The notes under the pieces are model-generated. The model searched no databases and had not been told where the DNA came from. It was given only the letters and a program-made list of their open reading frames with translations. Of a stretch of DNA of 64,000 bases, positions 17,169 to 27,045 are shown one piece after another. Within the stretch, counting starts at the first letter, position 1. The number at the start of each line of letters is the position of its first letter. A program made the position numbers and the translations under genes. The DNA is taken from NCBI GenBank assembly GCA_028715605.1, contig JAQURM010000004.1, positions 124,001-188,000 of the forward strand, written 5' to 3'. The DNA comes from Desulfovibrionales bacterium (GTDB lineage Bacteria; Desulfobacterota; QYQD01).

Positions 17169-17198
17169 TAGATCCGTTCGAACCTTCGAACGCTTGAC

Positions 17199-18296
17199 AT
17201 GTATGAAGCAAAGAGAATACGCATCATTGTAGCCGGGGGTGGAACCGGCGGGCATCTTTTCCCGGGGATTGCTGTGGCCAGGGAACTGATGAGCAAAGGA
17301 GACGTGAGCATCCTGTTTGTAGGTACGGACAGGAAAATAAACGTAGAGGCCCTGCGCAGGTACGGGTTTTCGTTCAAGACGATACGGGCCGAGGGTATCA
17401 AGGGGCGTGGCGTGGTTGGTACGGTTCGGGCTCTGGCCATGGTCCCTTTAGCGATATTACAGACACTGGCTATTTTGAGAGACTTCCGGCCTCATTTAAT
17501 CCTGGGCGTCGGCGGTTATGTCTCCGGGCCGGTAACCCTTGGAGGTTGGCTTATGGGAATAAAGACCGCGATACAGGAACAGAACTCCATCCCGGGTCTG
17601 ACTAATCGTATCTTAGGTCGTATTGCAGACCGGGTATTTATCTCTTATCCGGAAAGCGGAGATTATTTCCCCGGACGAAAGGCCATGCTTACCGGGAATC
17701 CGGTACGGAAAGATTTACTGGATTCAGTCGGCAAAAATAAGGGGGTGAACGACCGGTTCACCGTCCTTATCCTGGGCGGCAGTCAGGGCGCACACCGCAT
17801 AAATGAGATTATAACCGCTGGACTGGCCGGTCTGAATGACCTGAAGGAACGACTTTACTTTATTCACCAGACCGGCGAGAAAGACGAGGTCTGGGTAAGA
17901 GATGCTTATCGGCAGGCCGGGTTTGAGGCCACAGTCTCCGCATTTATTAATGACATGGGATGGGCCTATGGCCGGGCAAGCGTTGTGGTATGCAGGGCCG
18001 GGGCCGGTACTCTGGCTGAATTGACCGCTATCGGGAGGCCTGCCCTGTTAATCCCTTATCCTTATGCGGCCAATAACCATCAGGAGGTAAATGCTCGCTG
18101 TCTGGAAAGGGCCGGCGCTGCCAAGGTATATCTACAGGCCGACCTCAGGCCGGATATTCTGGCCGGGGAGATTAAATCGCTGTATGAAGATCAGAGCGCC
18201 CTTAAGAATATGGCGGGCCGGTCATTGGCGCTGGGCAAGTCAAACGCCGCTGCGCTTATTGCGGAAGAGTGTCTTAAGATGATAGGTGGCCAGTAA
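17199..18296 (+). CDS. murG: Lipid II synthase (GlcNAc transferase)
   Basis: Peripheral inner-membrane glycosyltransferase converting lipid I to lipid II. The N-terminal glycine-rich loop VAGGGTGGHLFPGIA, LGVGGYVSGPV, IQEQNSIPGLTNR and the UDP-binding ILGGSQGAHRIN are all diagnostic of MurG. 365 residues is normal. The stop codon abuts the murC start. Confidence 0.95.
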   Translation: MYEAKRIRIIVAGGGTGGHLFPGIAVARELMSKGDVSILFVGTDRKINVEALRRYGFSFKTIRAEGIKGRGVVGTVRALAMVPLAILQTLAILRDFRPHLILGVGGYVSGPVTLGGWLMGIKTAIQEQNSIPGLTNRILGRIADRVFISYPESGDYFPGRKAMLTGNPVRKDLLDSVGKNKGVNDRFTVLILGGSQGAHRINEIITAGLAGLNDLKERLYFIHQTGEKDEVWVRDAYRQAGFEATVSAFINDMGWAYGRASVVVCRAGAGTLAELTAIGRPALLIPYPYAANNHQEVNARCLERAGAAKVYLQADLRPDILAGEIKSLYEDQSALKNMAGRSLALGKSNAAALIAEECLKMIGGQ

Positions 18297-19670
18297 ATGT
18301 ATAAGACCGGTCAACATGTACATTTTGTAGGCATAGGCGGCATCGGCATGAGCGGCATAGCCGAGGTTCTAATCAACCTGGGCTATAAGGTCAGCGGCTC
18401 TGATCTGGCCGAGACGGATATTACCCGCCGCCTCAGCAGACTGGGTTGCGCCGTACATAAAGGACATGATCCCAAAAACGTGCATGGGGCCGATGTCCTG
18501 GTTACTTCTTCGGCCGTAACCAGGGACAACCCTGAGGTGCAGTATGCCCGGGAGGCTATAATCCCGGTCATCCCGCGAGCGGAGATGCTGGCGGAGTTGA
18601 TGCGTCTGAAGTACGGCATTGCCGTGGCCGGCGCACACGGCAAGACCACCACCACTTCCATGGTAGCCACGGTACTGGCTCAGGGCGGTCTTGATCCCAC
18701 GGTGGTTATCGGCGGCAAGCTCAACAGCCTGGGAAGCAACGCCAAGCTGGGACAGGGCAAATTTCTGGTGGCCGAGGCCGATGAGAGCGACGGTTCCTTC
18801 ATGCAGCTTTCTCCAAGCATTGTGGTGGTAACCAATGTCGATGTCGAACACCTCGACTACTACGGCAACCTGGAGTGCATTAAAACTACCTTCCTCGAAT
18901 TTATAAATAAAGTGCCCTTTTATGGGATAGCCATCGTCTGCCTGGACGATAACCATATTCCATCTTTTATCCCCTATATTAAAAAACGCCATGCTACCTA
19001 TGGCCTCAGCGCTCAGGCCGATTTTCAGGCGCGGGATGTCCGCTGGGCAGGGTTGGGAGGACGCTATATTGCTTATCATCTGGGGCAGGAACTTGGAGAG
19101 ATCAACCTGAACGTCCCCGGCATACATAATGTCTATAATTCCCTGGCGGCGGTGGCCTGCGGTCTGGAACTCGATATACCATTCGCCGACATACAGGCCG
19201 CCCTGCAACAATTCAGCGGCGTCCAGCGACGTTTTCAGATCAAAGGGGAAATCAACGGTATTATATTCGTAGATGATTACGGTCATCATCCCACGGAAAT
19301 TAAGGCCACCCTTACCGCGATGCGACAATGCTGGGAAGAGAAGCGGCTCATCGTCATTTTCCAGCCTCACCGTTACACGCGGACGCAGGCCCTTTTCGAG
19401 GATTTTGTGAAGGCCTTTTACCAGACAGACGTGCTCATACTGACCGAGATTTATGCGGCCGGCGAGAAGCCGATCCCGGGTGTGGAGGCAAAAGATCTGT
19501 GTGAGAGTATCCGCCGGCAGGGGCATAAGGACGTGCAATTTATACCGGACAGAGCGGCTATAGCCTCTCATCTCGAGTCGATAGTCCGTCCCGGGGATGT
19601 GGTCTTGACCCTGGGAGCCGGCAATATCTGGCAGGTAGGAGAAGAGCTGCTGCTGCGGCTTGGAAAATGA
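18297..19670 (+). CDS. murC: UDP-MurNAc--L-alanine ligase
   Basis: First amino-acid ligase of the peptide stem. [18 protein letters not shown] is the N-terminal Rossmann motif, [13 protein letters not shown] the ATP loop, and [15 protein letters not shown] the C-terminal signature. 457 residues is normal. It overlaps murB by four bases (ATGA). A 459-codon open frame on the opposite strand is only a shadow. Confidence 0.95.
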   Translation: MYKTGQHVHFVGIGGIGMSGIAEVLINLGYKVSGSDLAETDITRRLSRLGCAVHKGHDPKNVHGADVLVTSSAVTRDNPEVQYAREAIIPVIPRAEMLAELMRLKYGIAVAGAHGKTTTTSMVATVLAQGGLDPTVVIGGKLNSLGSNAKLGQGKFLVAEADESDGSFMQLSPSIVVVTNVDVEHLDYYGNLECIKTTFLEFINKVPFYGIAIVCLDDNHIPSFIPYIKKRHATYGLSAQADFQARDVRWAGLGGRYIAYHLGQELGEINLNVPGIHNVYNSLAAVACGLELDIPFADIQAALQQFSGVQRRFQIKGEINGIIFVDDYGHHPTEIKATLTAMRQCWEEKRLIVIFQPHRYTRTQALFEDFVKAFYQTDVLILTEIYAAGEKPIPGVEAKDLCESIRRQGHKDVQFIPDRAAIASHLESIVRPGDVVLTLGAGNIWQVGEELLLRLGK

Positions 19671-20587
19671 ACAAAAGGGTAAAAAAGCAATTAGAGAAGT
19701 TATGTGACGGCGCGGTACTGTTTGATGAGCCGCTGGCGCGGTGGACATCCCTTAAAGTGGGCGGACCGGCCGGCGCCCTGGTTATGCCCCGCAGTCTCAA
19801 CGCCCTGGGACAAATCCTGGCATTTGCGCGCCAGGAAGGCGTACCTTATTTTGTTATCGGCCGGGGGACAAATCTGGTAGTTAAAGACCGTGGATTTCAC
19901 GGTGTAGTTATCTCCCTGAAGATGGGATTCAAAAAGATGACGGTCACGGACTCAAAGGACAGGCCTACCGTTTTGGTTACCGTGGAGGGAGGGGTTTATC
20001 TCCCGCAACTGGTTCGGTTTACGGCCAAGGCCGGATTTTCCGGCCTGGAGTTTGCTGCCGGTATCCCCGGCTCAACAGGTGGAGCCATATCCATGAACGC
20101 CGGCTCCTGGGGCGGTGAGATAAAAGACCGGTTGCAAGAGATCAGCGTCCTGGATGAGGAAGGAAAAGTCAGGCGATGGGAGAGGAGCCGGCTCTCCTTT
20201 GGCTATCGCACTCTTTTAGCCCCTAAAAGGGGCGCCATCCTTTCCGGAACTTTTTGCCTGGAGAGGAGCAATCCCGGGCAGGTTCAGGATATGGTTACCT
20301 CTAATCTGGCGCGTAAACGCGCCACCCAGCCCCTTCGTCAGCCCAGCGCCGGTTCTATTTTTAAAAACCCGGCCGGTCTGGCCGCCGGTAAATTGATCGA
20401 GATGGCCGGATTAAAGGGTATGCGTTGTGGAGGGGCCTTGGTATCACGGAAGCACGCCAATTTCATAGTCAATACCGGCGGGGCCACGGCCTCGGATATC
20501 CTCGGCCTGCTGGGCCTGGTTCGCGATCAGGTCCAGGCCCGCTTTGGAGTGAAATTGGAGCCGGAGGTAGAGATCATTGGTGCGTAG
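19667..20587 (+). CDS. murB: UDP-N-acetylenolpyruvoylglucosamine reductase
   Basis: FAD- and NADPH-dependent enzyme producing UDP-MurNAc. The FAD-binding region shows [13 protein letters not shown] and [30 protein letters not shown] carries the conserved active-site serine of the short (type II) MurB proteins. 306 residues fits type II. It overlaps ftsQ; no ddl gene intervenes, unlike the common murB-ddl-ftsQ order. Confidence 0.95.
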   Translation: MNKRVKKQLEKLCDGAVLFDEPLARWTSLKVGGPAGALVMPRSLNALGQILAFARQEGVPYFVIGRGTNLVVKDRGFHGVVISLKMGFKKMTVTDSKDRPTVLVTVEGGVYLPQLVRFTAKAGFSGLEFAAGIPGSTGGAISMNAGSWGGEIKDRLQEISVLDEEGKVRRWERSRLSFGYRTLLAPKRGAILSGTFCLERSNPGQVQDMVTSNLARKRATQPLRQPSAGSIFKNPAGLAAGKLIEMAGLKGMRCGGALVSRKHANFIVNTGGATASDILGLLGLVRDQVQARFGVKLEPEVEIIGA

Positions 20588-21386
20588 CTATAAAAGGATG
20601 CCTCAAAGGGCGGACAGCCGCCGTAAAAGGCGCATAATCTTATTGCTTGGCCTGGCGCTGCTGCTGTCTTTGTCCGCGGGCGGCATCTTTTTGACAAGGA
20701 CCTGTTGCCGCTGGATGTATCAATCCAGCCTCTTTCGTATTAATTCAGTGCACATTACCGGATGCCAGCGCATTTCCAAGGAAGAGATGCGTAATCTGGC
20801 CAATGTGGATATACACAGCAATATACTGGCTATTGATGCGGATAAAATCGGCCGGACACTGGAGACGCACCCCTGGGTCAAACAGGCCGTCGTGCGCAAG
20901 GAACTGCCCGACCGCCTTTATATCCGCATCGTGGAAAAACAGCCGGTAGCGCTGCTGCAGGATAACGGGCTTTATTACGTTGATAAAGAGGGCGTAATAA
21001 TCGCGCGGACAAATCTGGCTGAGAATATGGATTATCCGATTATAACCGGCTTAAAGAAGGGAGATCTGCTCTCTGATTCGGAAAAGGTCGGGCATCTGCG
21101 GGAGCTTTTGCCGCTTCTCTATGCCAAAAAGAACGTTGAAGATGTGCTGCCGGCCAGAAATATCTCCGAAATCCACATAGACCCCAGGATGGGCCTGGTT
21201 CTACATACAGTAGACGGCCGCTTTCCCATAAGAATGGGGATGGGAGATATGGCAAAAAAATTCAGGCGACTGGAAATGGTCCTTTACGACCTTTATTTGA
21301 AGGAGGCCTATAATTCGGTCAGCTATGTGGATTGCGAGTATTATAATGGAAAAATTATGATCCGGAAGACCATCAACCTATCCTAG
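20577..21386 (+). CDS. ftsQ: Cell division protein FtsQ
   Basis: 269 residues: basic cytoplasmic start (about 1-20), one membrane helix (about 21-42, LLLGLALLLSLSAGGIFLT), a POTRA domain (RINSVHITGCQRISKEEM) and an FtsQ/DivIB C-terminal domain (NGLYYVDKEGVII). FtsQ links FtsA/FtsZ to the septal machinery through FtsB and FtsL. GGAGG at 20562-20566 serves TTG 20577 or GTG 20580. Nothing in it looks degraded. Confidence 0.9.
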   Translation: MVRSYKRMPQRADSRRKRRIILLLGLALLLSLSAGGIFLTRTCCRWMYQSSLFRINSVHITGCQRISKEEMRNLANVDIHSNILAIDADKIGRTLETHPWVKQAVVRKELPDRLYIRIVEKQPVALLQDNGLYYVDKEGVIIARTNLAENMDYPIITGLKKGDLLSDSEKVGHLRELLPLLYAKKNVEDVLPARNISEIHIDPRMGLVLHTVDGRFPIRMGMGDMAKKFRRLEMVLYDLYLKEAYNSVSYVDCEYYNGKIMIRKTINLS

Positions 21387-21398
21387 GGGAATTTAATT

Positions 21399-22631
21399 AT
21401 GGATAAAGATCAAGGGGATATTATTGTCGGCTTGGATATCGGCACGACCAAGATCTGTGCGGTAGTAGGAGAAGTAAAAGAAAATACGATAAAGATCGTG
21501 GGAGTCGGATCCCATCCGTCTATCGGCCTGCGCAAGGGTGTGGTGGTTAATATTGAAAGCACCGTCAACTCTATCCAGAAGGCCGTAGAAGAAGCAGAAT
21601 TGATGGCGGGCTGTGAGATAAAGTCCGTCTATGCCGGTATCGCCGGCAGCCACATCAAAGGGTTTAACAGCCACGGCGTGATTGCCATTAAAGGGCGCGA
21701 GGTAGGGCAGAATGACATAGACCGGGTGATCGACGCGGCCCGGGCCGTAGCTATACCAATGGACCGCGAAGTCATCCACATCCTGCCGCAGGAATATATT
21801 GTAGATGATCAGGACGGCATACTTGACCCCTTAGGCATGACCGGTGTTCGCCTGGAGGCCAAGGTGCACATTATAACCGGGGCCGTTACCTCGGCGCACA
21901 ACATAATAAAGTGTTGCAACCGGGCCGGACTGGATGTCTGCGATATAGTGCTGGAGTCTCTGGCCTCGGCGGAAGCGGTTTTGAGCAATGAAGAAAAAGA
22001 CCTGGGGGTGGCGCTGATCGATTTTGGCGGCGGCACCACCGATTTAGCTGTTTTTACCGGCGGCAGTATAAGGCACACCTCGGTGCTGGGTCTGGGCGGC
22101 AACAACCTGACCAATGATATTGCCGTGGGCCTGCGCACACCCATGGCCGAGGCGGAAAAAATCAAGGTCAAACACGGTTGTTGTCTGAATACCATGATCC
22201 AGAAAGATCAGACCATCGAAGTCCCCAGCGTAGGCGGCAGGAAACCGCGCATCGTCTCGCGCTATATATTGAGTGAGATACTGGAGCCGCGGGTAGAAGA
22301 AGTTTTTAGCCTGATTGATCAGGAGATAATCCGTTCCGGTTTTAAGGAGCTTGTTGCCGCGGGTCTGATAGTTACCGGCGGCTCAGCCTTGCTGGAAGGC
22401 ATACCGGAGATGGCCGAACAGATCTTCAACTTACCGACACGCGTTGGTTATCCCAAGGGCGTTACCGGGCTGGTGGATGTAATAAACAGTCCCATGTATG
22501 CGACGGCTGTGGGTCTTCTCATATACGGACTCAATAATGAACCGGAAAGAAAATTCCGCATCCGGGACGAGCATATCTTTAACCGGGTCACAAACCGGAT
22601 GAAAAGATGGTTCAAAGATAAGATATTATAG
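21399..22631 (+). CDS. ftsA: Cell division protein FtsA
   Basis: Actin-like ATPase anchoring FtsZ to the membrane. IIVGLDIGTTKICAVVGE is the phosphate-1 motif, LIDFGGGTTDLAVF the phosphate-2 motif, and VTGGSALLEG the adenosine motif. The C-terminus ends in RMKRWFKDKIL, the usual amphipathic membrane-targeting helix. 410 residues is normal. A short spacer and a purine-rich site precede ftsZ. Confidence 0.95.
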   Translation: MDKDQGDIIVGLDIGTTKICAVVGEVKENTIKIVGVGSHPSIGLRKGVVVNIESTVNSIQKAVEEAELMAGCEIKSVYAGIAGSHIKGFNSHGVIAIKGREVGQNDIDRVIDAARAVAIPMDREVIHILPQEYIVDDQDGILDPLGMTGVRLEAKVHIITGAVTSAHNIIKCCNRAGLDVCDIVLESLASAEAVLSNEEKDLGVALIDFGGGTTDLAVFTGGSIRHTSVLGLGGNNLTNDIAVGLRTPMAEAEKIKVKHGCCLNTMIQKDQTIEVPSVGGRKPRIVSRYILSEILEPRVEEVFSLIDQEIIRSGFKELVAAGLIVTGGSALLEGIPEMAEQIFNLPTRVGYPKGVTGLVDVINSPMYATAVGLLIYGLNNEPERKFRIRDEHIFNRVTNRMKRWFKDKIL

Positions 22632-22659
22632 CATTCATATATAAAGGGGGTAGGGGGTT

Positions 22660-23880
22660 ATGCTCTTTACGTTTGCAGAAGATGATTACGCGGCGAAAAT
22701 CAAGGTCTTCGGCATTGGCGGCGGCGGCACAAACGCGGTCAGAAATATGATCAGGTCCGACTTAAAGGGCGTTTGTTTTGTAGCCGCCAACACAGACGCC
22801 CAGGCCCTGGAAGTGGCCAGCGCAGACATTAAGATCCAGCTTGGCACGGAAGTAACCCGGGGGCTGGGGGCCGGGGCCGATCCGGACAAGGGCCGCCAGG
22901 CCGCCCTGGAGAGTATAGACAAGATACGCGAAGCCCTGGCCGGCAGTGACATGGTCTTCGTTACCGCCGGTATGGGCGGCGGGACCGGCACCGGCGGCGC
23001 GCCGATTGTGGCCCAGATCGGTAAGGAGCTGGGCGCCCTCACCGTAGCTGTAGTTACCAAGCCATTTCATTTTGAGGGGAAAAAACGCATGCGGCAGGCC
23101 GAAGACGGCATCCGCGAATTAAAAAAACATGTGGATACCCTCATCACTATCCCTAATGACCGCCTCCTGAGTCTTGCAGAAAAGAATGCTACTTTCCTCG
23201 AAATGCTGAAAAAGGCCGACGATGTGCTTCTTTATGCCGTAAGAGGGATCTCAGATGTAATTACCGTGCCCGGTCTCATCAACGTGGATTTTGCCGATGT
23301 CAGAACCATTATGTCGGAAATGGGCCTGGCCCTCATGGGCACCGGCATTGCCTCCGGCGAAAACCGGGCCATTGAGGCCGCTCAGAAGGCTATTTCCAGC
23401 CCCCTCCTGGAAGATATATCCATAAGCGGAGCGCGTGGAGTCTTGATCAACATCTCCTGTAACCAGAGTCTGACCATGGATGAGGTATATGCCGCCTCTT
23501 CCCTTATCCAGAAAGAGGCGCATGAAGATGCCAATATCATATTCGGTTCGGTTCTGGATGATGCCTTGGGTGATGAACTCCGCGTCACGGTCATCGCCAC
23601 CGGCATCCATACAGAGGAAGAAAGCGAGAAGGAGGCATCCCCGCCTCAGACCGTTCTGCCGCGGCTTCAGCCCAGAAAACAGGATGCTCCGGCCCGGCCT
23701 TGGCTCGGGAGCAGAGGGCCGTCTTCGTCTCCGGAAGGCCAGACCGTGGAGCGTTTTCAGCCCAGGGCTGTACTGCCCGGAAATACTAACTTACAGCGAA
23801 AACGTAGTTTCTCCGATGCCGCGGCCATGGATGAAGAAGAACTGGATGTGCCGACATTTTTGCGCCGGCAGGCGGACTGA
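22660..23880 (+). CDS. ftsZ: Cell division protein FtsZ
   Basis: Tubulin-like GTPase of the division ring. [14 protein letters not shown] and the GTP-binding [17 protein letters not shown] are intact, as is the T7-loop region ([11 protein letters not shown]). A variable linker of about 60 residues leads to the conserved C-terminal peptide DVPTFLRRQ, which binds FtsA and ZipA-type partners. 406 residues is normal. The Z-ring therefore appears functional although the septal synthase pair is compromised. Confidence 0.95.
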   Translation: MLFTFAEDDYAAKIKVFGIGGGGTNAVRNMIRSDLKGVCFVAANTDAQALEVASADIKIQLGTEVTRGLGAGADPDKGRQAALESIDKIREALAGSDMVFVTAGMGGGTGTGGAPIVAQIGKELGALTVAVVTKPFHFEGKKRMRQAEDGIRELKKHVDTLITIPNDRLLSLAEKNATFLEMLKKADDVLLYAVRGISDVITVPGLINVDFADVRTIMSEMGLALMGTGIASGENRAIEAAQKAISSPLLEDISISGARGVLINISCNQSLTMDEVYAASSLIQKEAHEDANIIFGSVLDDALGDELRVTVIATGIHTEEESEKEASPPQTVLPRLQPRKQDAPARPWLGSRGPSSSPEGQTVERFQPRAVLPGNTNLQRKRSFSDAAAMDEEELDVPTFLRRQAD

Positions 23881-23972
23881 TTTTGACGATTGCCACAGAG
23901 AACACAGAGGCAAAAAAGCGAAGGCGGTAACACCTTAGGTGTTTGAAACCGTCCTACATTCAGAAAAGGCTA

Positions 23973-24088
23973 TTAATCTGGAACTCAGAAAATCAGGAAA
24001 AGATAGACCCTCTTTATTTGGGTTTGCACTTCCCTGAGTTTCTGAGTTCCAGATTTGATATGTTTCTTTGCACTTCTTATCATGCATT
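23973..24088 (+). repeat. 115-bp palindromic repeat, copy 1
   Basis: Begins TTAATCTGGAACTCAGAAAA and ends TTATCATGCAT. It contains its own inverted arms (CTGGAACTCAG against CTGAGTTCCAG). A copy in the opposite direction lies at 26886-27000 with only a few mismatches. Size, terminal palindromy and intergenic location suggest a MITE-like element. The 256-base gap after ftsZ holds nothing else apart from a short ACAGAG-rich tract at 23893-23912. Confidence 0.8.
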
Positions 24089-24136
24089 CTCAAAACGCTA
24101 ACTTGTTACGAACCTTGAATTTCTTAAAGGAAATCA

Positions 24137-25840
24137 TTGTACAAAAAGCAGATTTTAAGCAAGGAACTTCTCGCCGCCGAAGAGGGAGTAATCAGGAAGA
24201 AATGGCACGGTAAATTACCCGTAGCCCTCATTTATCCCAACCATTACCATGTGGGCATGTCCAGCCTGGGCTATCAGGTTGTTTATGCCCTTTTTAATCG
24301 GAATCCATACGTGGTCTGTGAACGCGTCTTCCTGCCGGAGGAGGGCGAGCCTCCTGTTTCCATAGAGTCCCGCCGGCCCCTGGCCGATTTTAAGGTCCTG
24401 GCATTTTCCCTCTCTTTTGAAAACGATTATCTGAATGTCCTCAAGATTCTCCGGGCCGCGGGCATCCCCATACGGACGGAAGATCGCAGCGATAACCATC
24501 CCCTGGTCATGGCCGGGGGGGTAGCAACCTTCCTCAACCCGGAGCCATTGGCCGGATATATAGACTGCTTTTTACTGGGCGAGGGGGAAGAGACCATACC
24601 GCCTTTTCTCGATCTGTTGATAGAAACGCAGTTCGCCGGGCGGGGTCGCCGGAAGGCGCTCCGGGAACTGGCCTCCCGCCTTGACGGCCTCTATGTCCCG
24701 CAATTTTATCATCCGGGCTACGATAAAAGGGGACGGTTAATATCCTTTGAGCCGGACATAGGACTGCCGCGGAGAGTAAAGAGGATGAGTGTCCCTACAG
24801 GAAAGGCCGCCGAAAGACACACTATTATCCTTACCCCCAACACCGAATTTGGAGACAAATTTCTCATCGAGATAGGGAGCGGATGTTCGAGGGGATGTCG
24901 TTTCTGCGCAGCGGGGTTTATCTATCGTCCGCCCCGGCCCTGGCCTGAAGAGGTCATAGACAGCGTAATTGCCGGGGCCGGAGATATTGATAAGGTGGGT
25001 CTGGTAGGGGTAGAGATTGCCGATGCCGGGGCCATAGAGCGTATTTGCGGGCATCTTATCGCGCACGGTAAGGAGGTCTCGTTTTCGTCTCTGCGGGCGG
25101 ACTGCCTGACGCCGGAACTCCTGGCTACCCTTAAAACCGCCGGGTTAAAGACGGTTACCATAGCGCCGGACGCCGGATCGGAGCGCCTGCGGCGTGTAAT
25201 TAATAAGGGACTGGATGAAGACACTATATTGGAGGCCGCCGAGAGACTGTCGCAGTGGGACATCCTGAATCTCAAGCTCTATTTTATGATCGGTCTGCCG
25301 ACCGAAGAAAGAGGGGATGTGGAGGCCATCGTCCATCTGACCAAGAAGATAAAACATCATGTCCTTAAAGTGGGTCGGGATAAAAGGCGCATGGGCGCCA
25401 TAACGCTCAGTGTTAACTGTTTTGTGCCCAAGCCCTGGACGCCTTTCCAGTGGGTGGTTATGGATGAACTGGAGTCGTTACAGGATAAAGTCAAGATTAT
25501 TAAGAATGGATTAAGCCATGAGGGAAACGTTCGAACCACGTTTGATGTGCCCAAGTGGGCTTACGTGCAGGCCCTCCTGGCCAGGGGAGATCGCCGGGTC
25601 GGGTCCTTCCTGGAGGCGGCACTAAAGACAGGTAGTTGGAAGAAGGCTTATAAAGAGGCGGACTTAAATCCTGATTTCTTTGTCTCACGCGAGCGGGATC
25701 GGGATGAACTCTTTCCCTGGGATTTTATCGATCACGGCATAAATAAAGACTACCTGTGGGAAGAATACCAAAAGGCCCTCAAGGCGGAAAAGACCATCCC
25801 CTGCCAGGTGGGAATATGCAAGCGGTGCGGGGTGTGCTGA
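24137..25840 (+). CDS. B12-type radical SAM protein (TIGR03960-like)
   Basis: 567 residues. The N-terminal 200 residues look like the cobalamin-binding-like domain of this radical SAM group (VALIYPNHYHVGMSSLGYQ, SLSFENDYLNVL). The radical SAM cluster is GCSRGCRFCAAGF around 252-264. The C-terminus ends in a second cysteine group (CQVGICKRCGVC) that could hold an extra metal. This matches the TIGR03960 family of deltaproteobacteria, usually found beside a DUF2344 gene; that partner is absent here. The substrate is unknown. The start is TTG 24137 after AAAGGA. Confidence 0.8.
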   Translation: MYKKQILSKELLAAEEGVIRKKWHGKLPVALIYPNHYHVGMSSLGYQVVYALFNRNPYVVCERVFLPEEGEPPVSIESRRPLADFKVLAFSLSFENDYLNVLKILRAAGIPIRTEDRSDNHPLVMAGGVATFLNPEPLAGYIDCFLLGEGEETIPPFLDLLIETQFAGRGRRKALRELASRLDGLYVPQFYHPGYDKRGRLISFEPDIGLPRRVKRMSVPTGKAAERHTIILTPNTEFGDKFLIEIGSGCSRGCRFCAAGFIYRPPRPWPEEVIDSVIAGAGDIDKVGLVGVEIADAGAIERICGHLIAHGKEVSFSSLRADCLTPELLATLKTAGLKTVTIAPDAGSERLRRVINKGLDEDTILEAAERLSQWDILNLKLYFMIGLPTEERGDVEAIVHLTKKIKHHVLKVGRDKRRMGAITLSVNCFVPKPWTPFQWVVMDELESLQDKVKIIKNGLSHEGNVRTTFDVPKWAYVQALLARGDRRVGSFLEAALKTGSWKKAYKEADLNPDFFVSRERDRDELFPWDFIDHGINKDYLWEEYQKALKAEKTIPCQVGICKRCGVC

Positions 25841-25893
25841 AACACAAAATGGCAAAGCGCATTGACCCTTAGGTTAAGACGTTAAAGATTTTC

Positions 25894-25938
25894 TTGACAT
25901 GGTTATTTATGTGGATTACCATAGCTATGGTAATCCAC
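25894..25938 (+). promoter_or_regulatory. Toxin-antitoxin promoter with 28-bp palindromic operator
   Basis: TTGACA (25894-25899), a 17-base spacer and TACCAT (25917-25922) form a promoter. A perfect 28-bp palindrome (25911-25938), half-site GTGGATTACCATAG followed by its exact complement, covers the -10 box. Ribbon-helix-helix antitoxins bind such sites, so this is the likely autoregulatory operator. Confidence 0.8.
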
Positions 25939-25962
25939 ATACAGGGAGGGCCGATAGTTACT

Positions 25963-26196
25963 ATGAGAACTGTGCAGATGACACTCGATGACGATCTGGT
26001 AGAGGCGGTAGACCGTGCTGCGAAACGGCTTCACACATCACGATCGGCTTTTACCAGGGATGCGTTGCGTGATGCGCTCACGCGCTACAGTGTAGCAAGT
26101 CTCGAGCAGAAGCACCGCCGGGGATACAAGGCGCAACCCGTCAAGAAGGGCGAGTTCAGCTTGTGGGAAGATGAACAGGCGTGGGGGGGTGAATGA
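25963..26196 (+). CDS. Ribbon-helix-helix antitoxin
   Basis: 77 residues from ATG 25963, after AGGGAGGG. RTVQMTLDDDLVEAVDRAA is the beta strand and first helix of a CopG/MazE-type RHH DNA-binding domain, and RSAFTRDALRDAL the second helix. The C-terminal 30 residues are the likely toxin-binding tail. It overlaps the toxin gene by four bases (ATGA), the usual arrangement, and has its own palindromic operator upstream. Confidence 0.9.
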   Translation: MRTVQMTLDDDLVEAVDRAAKRLHTSRSAFTRDALRDALTRYSVASLEQKHRRGYKAQPVKKGEFSLWEDEQAWGGE

Positions 26197-26504
26197 AACG
26201 GGGAGAAGTTCGCTGGTACAAGTTCCTCCATCCTGATAAAAAGCGTCCCGTGCTCATACTGACGCGAGATTCCATTCTTGACTATCTCGGTGAAGTCACC
26301 ATAGCGCCTATTACTACCACCATCAGGGACATCCCAAGCGAGGTCTTTCTTTCTCGACAAGACGGGCTGCCTCACGATTGTGTTGTGAACTGTGATCATA
26401 TCCAAACTGTATCGAGAGGCAAGATAGGCTCACTCATCACAACTCTCCCGGCAAACAAGATGATTGAAGCCGGACGTGCCATCGCATTTGCACTGAATCT
26501 CTGA
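26193..26504 (+). CDS. MazF/PemK-family toxin (endoribonuclease)
   Basis: 103 residues. KRGEVRWYKFLHPDKKRPVLILTRD is represented by the family opening RGEVRW and the KRPVLILTRD strand; IAPITTTIRDIPSEV and NCDHIQTVSRGKIG are the other MazF core motifs. MazF enzymes cut mRNA at short sequences when the antitoxin is degraded. The arginine and threonine of the active site (R in KRP, T in APITTT) are present, so it is probably active. Confidence 0.9.
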   Translation: MKRGEVRWYKFLHPDKKRPVLILTRDSILDYLGEVTIAPITTTIRDIPSEVFLSRQDGLPHDCVVNCDHIQTVSRGKIGSLITTLPANKMIEAGRAIAFALNL

Positions 26505-26589
26505 AAAGGAGAAGGGTTGTCCATTGCTTTATAACTTTAAGGCATTTTCGCTCACTTACTATTCAGTTCCTCGGTCGGTACTGTCAAGA

Positions 26590-26885
26590 TTTTTGTGTAA
26601 AATTCTTATTAGCCAATTCTTTTTCGCCCCGGCGAATCTGCCTATGGCATGACAAGAACGGCAGGTTGTTACGCACTTTTCCTATGGGATTAGACCTCCA
26701 TTGTAGTTCCATCTTCAGACATATAAATGCCAGAAGCCGATAGCAGGAAGACTCACCGGCCAGTATCTCCATAGACCGCGTTCTACGTTTAAATTCTTTA
26801 TTGAGCCGCTCGATTATATTTGTAGTCCTTAACGAAATCCATTCTTCCTCCGGGCAGATTGAACGTAACAAATTAGCGTTTTGAA
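26590..26885 (-). pseudogene. IS256-family transposase, C-terminal fragment
   Basis: The reverse strand encodes WISLRTTNIIERLNKEFKRR and MEILAGESSCYRLLAFICL, the conserved end of Mutator/IS256 transposases, including the last catalytic region. The N-terminal two-thirds is missing, cut where the 115-bp repeat (26886-27000) begins. The remaining frame would need to start inside that repeat, so it is not functional. The stretch 26505-26589 holds nothing recognisable. Confidence 0.75.
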
Positions 26886-27000
26886 AATGCATGATAAAAA
26901 GTGCAAAGAAACATATCAAATCTGGAAATCAGGAACTCAGGGAAGTGCAAACCCAAATAAACATGGTCTATCTTTTCCTGATTTTCTGAGTTCCAGATTA
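26886..27000 (-). repeat. 115-bp palindromic repeat, copy 2 (inverted)
   Basis: Reverse complement of 23973-24088 with a few substitutions (for example GACCATG against GACCCTC on the complementary reading). With copy 1 it brackets the radical SAM and toxin-antitoxin genes. It truncates the IS256 fragment, so at least one insertion of the repeat came after that IS. Confidence 0.8.
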
Positions 27001-27045
27001 AAAGTTTCCCCCCCTGCTCATTAAGGAAAAGGCGGTAATATTTGT

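Noticed and set aside
18369-19748. 459-codon open frame antisense to murC
   Set aside because: Shadow of a well-conserved gene; the product has no domain and no ribosome site.
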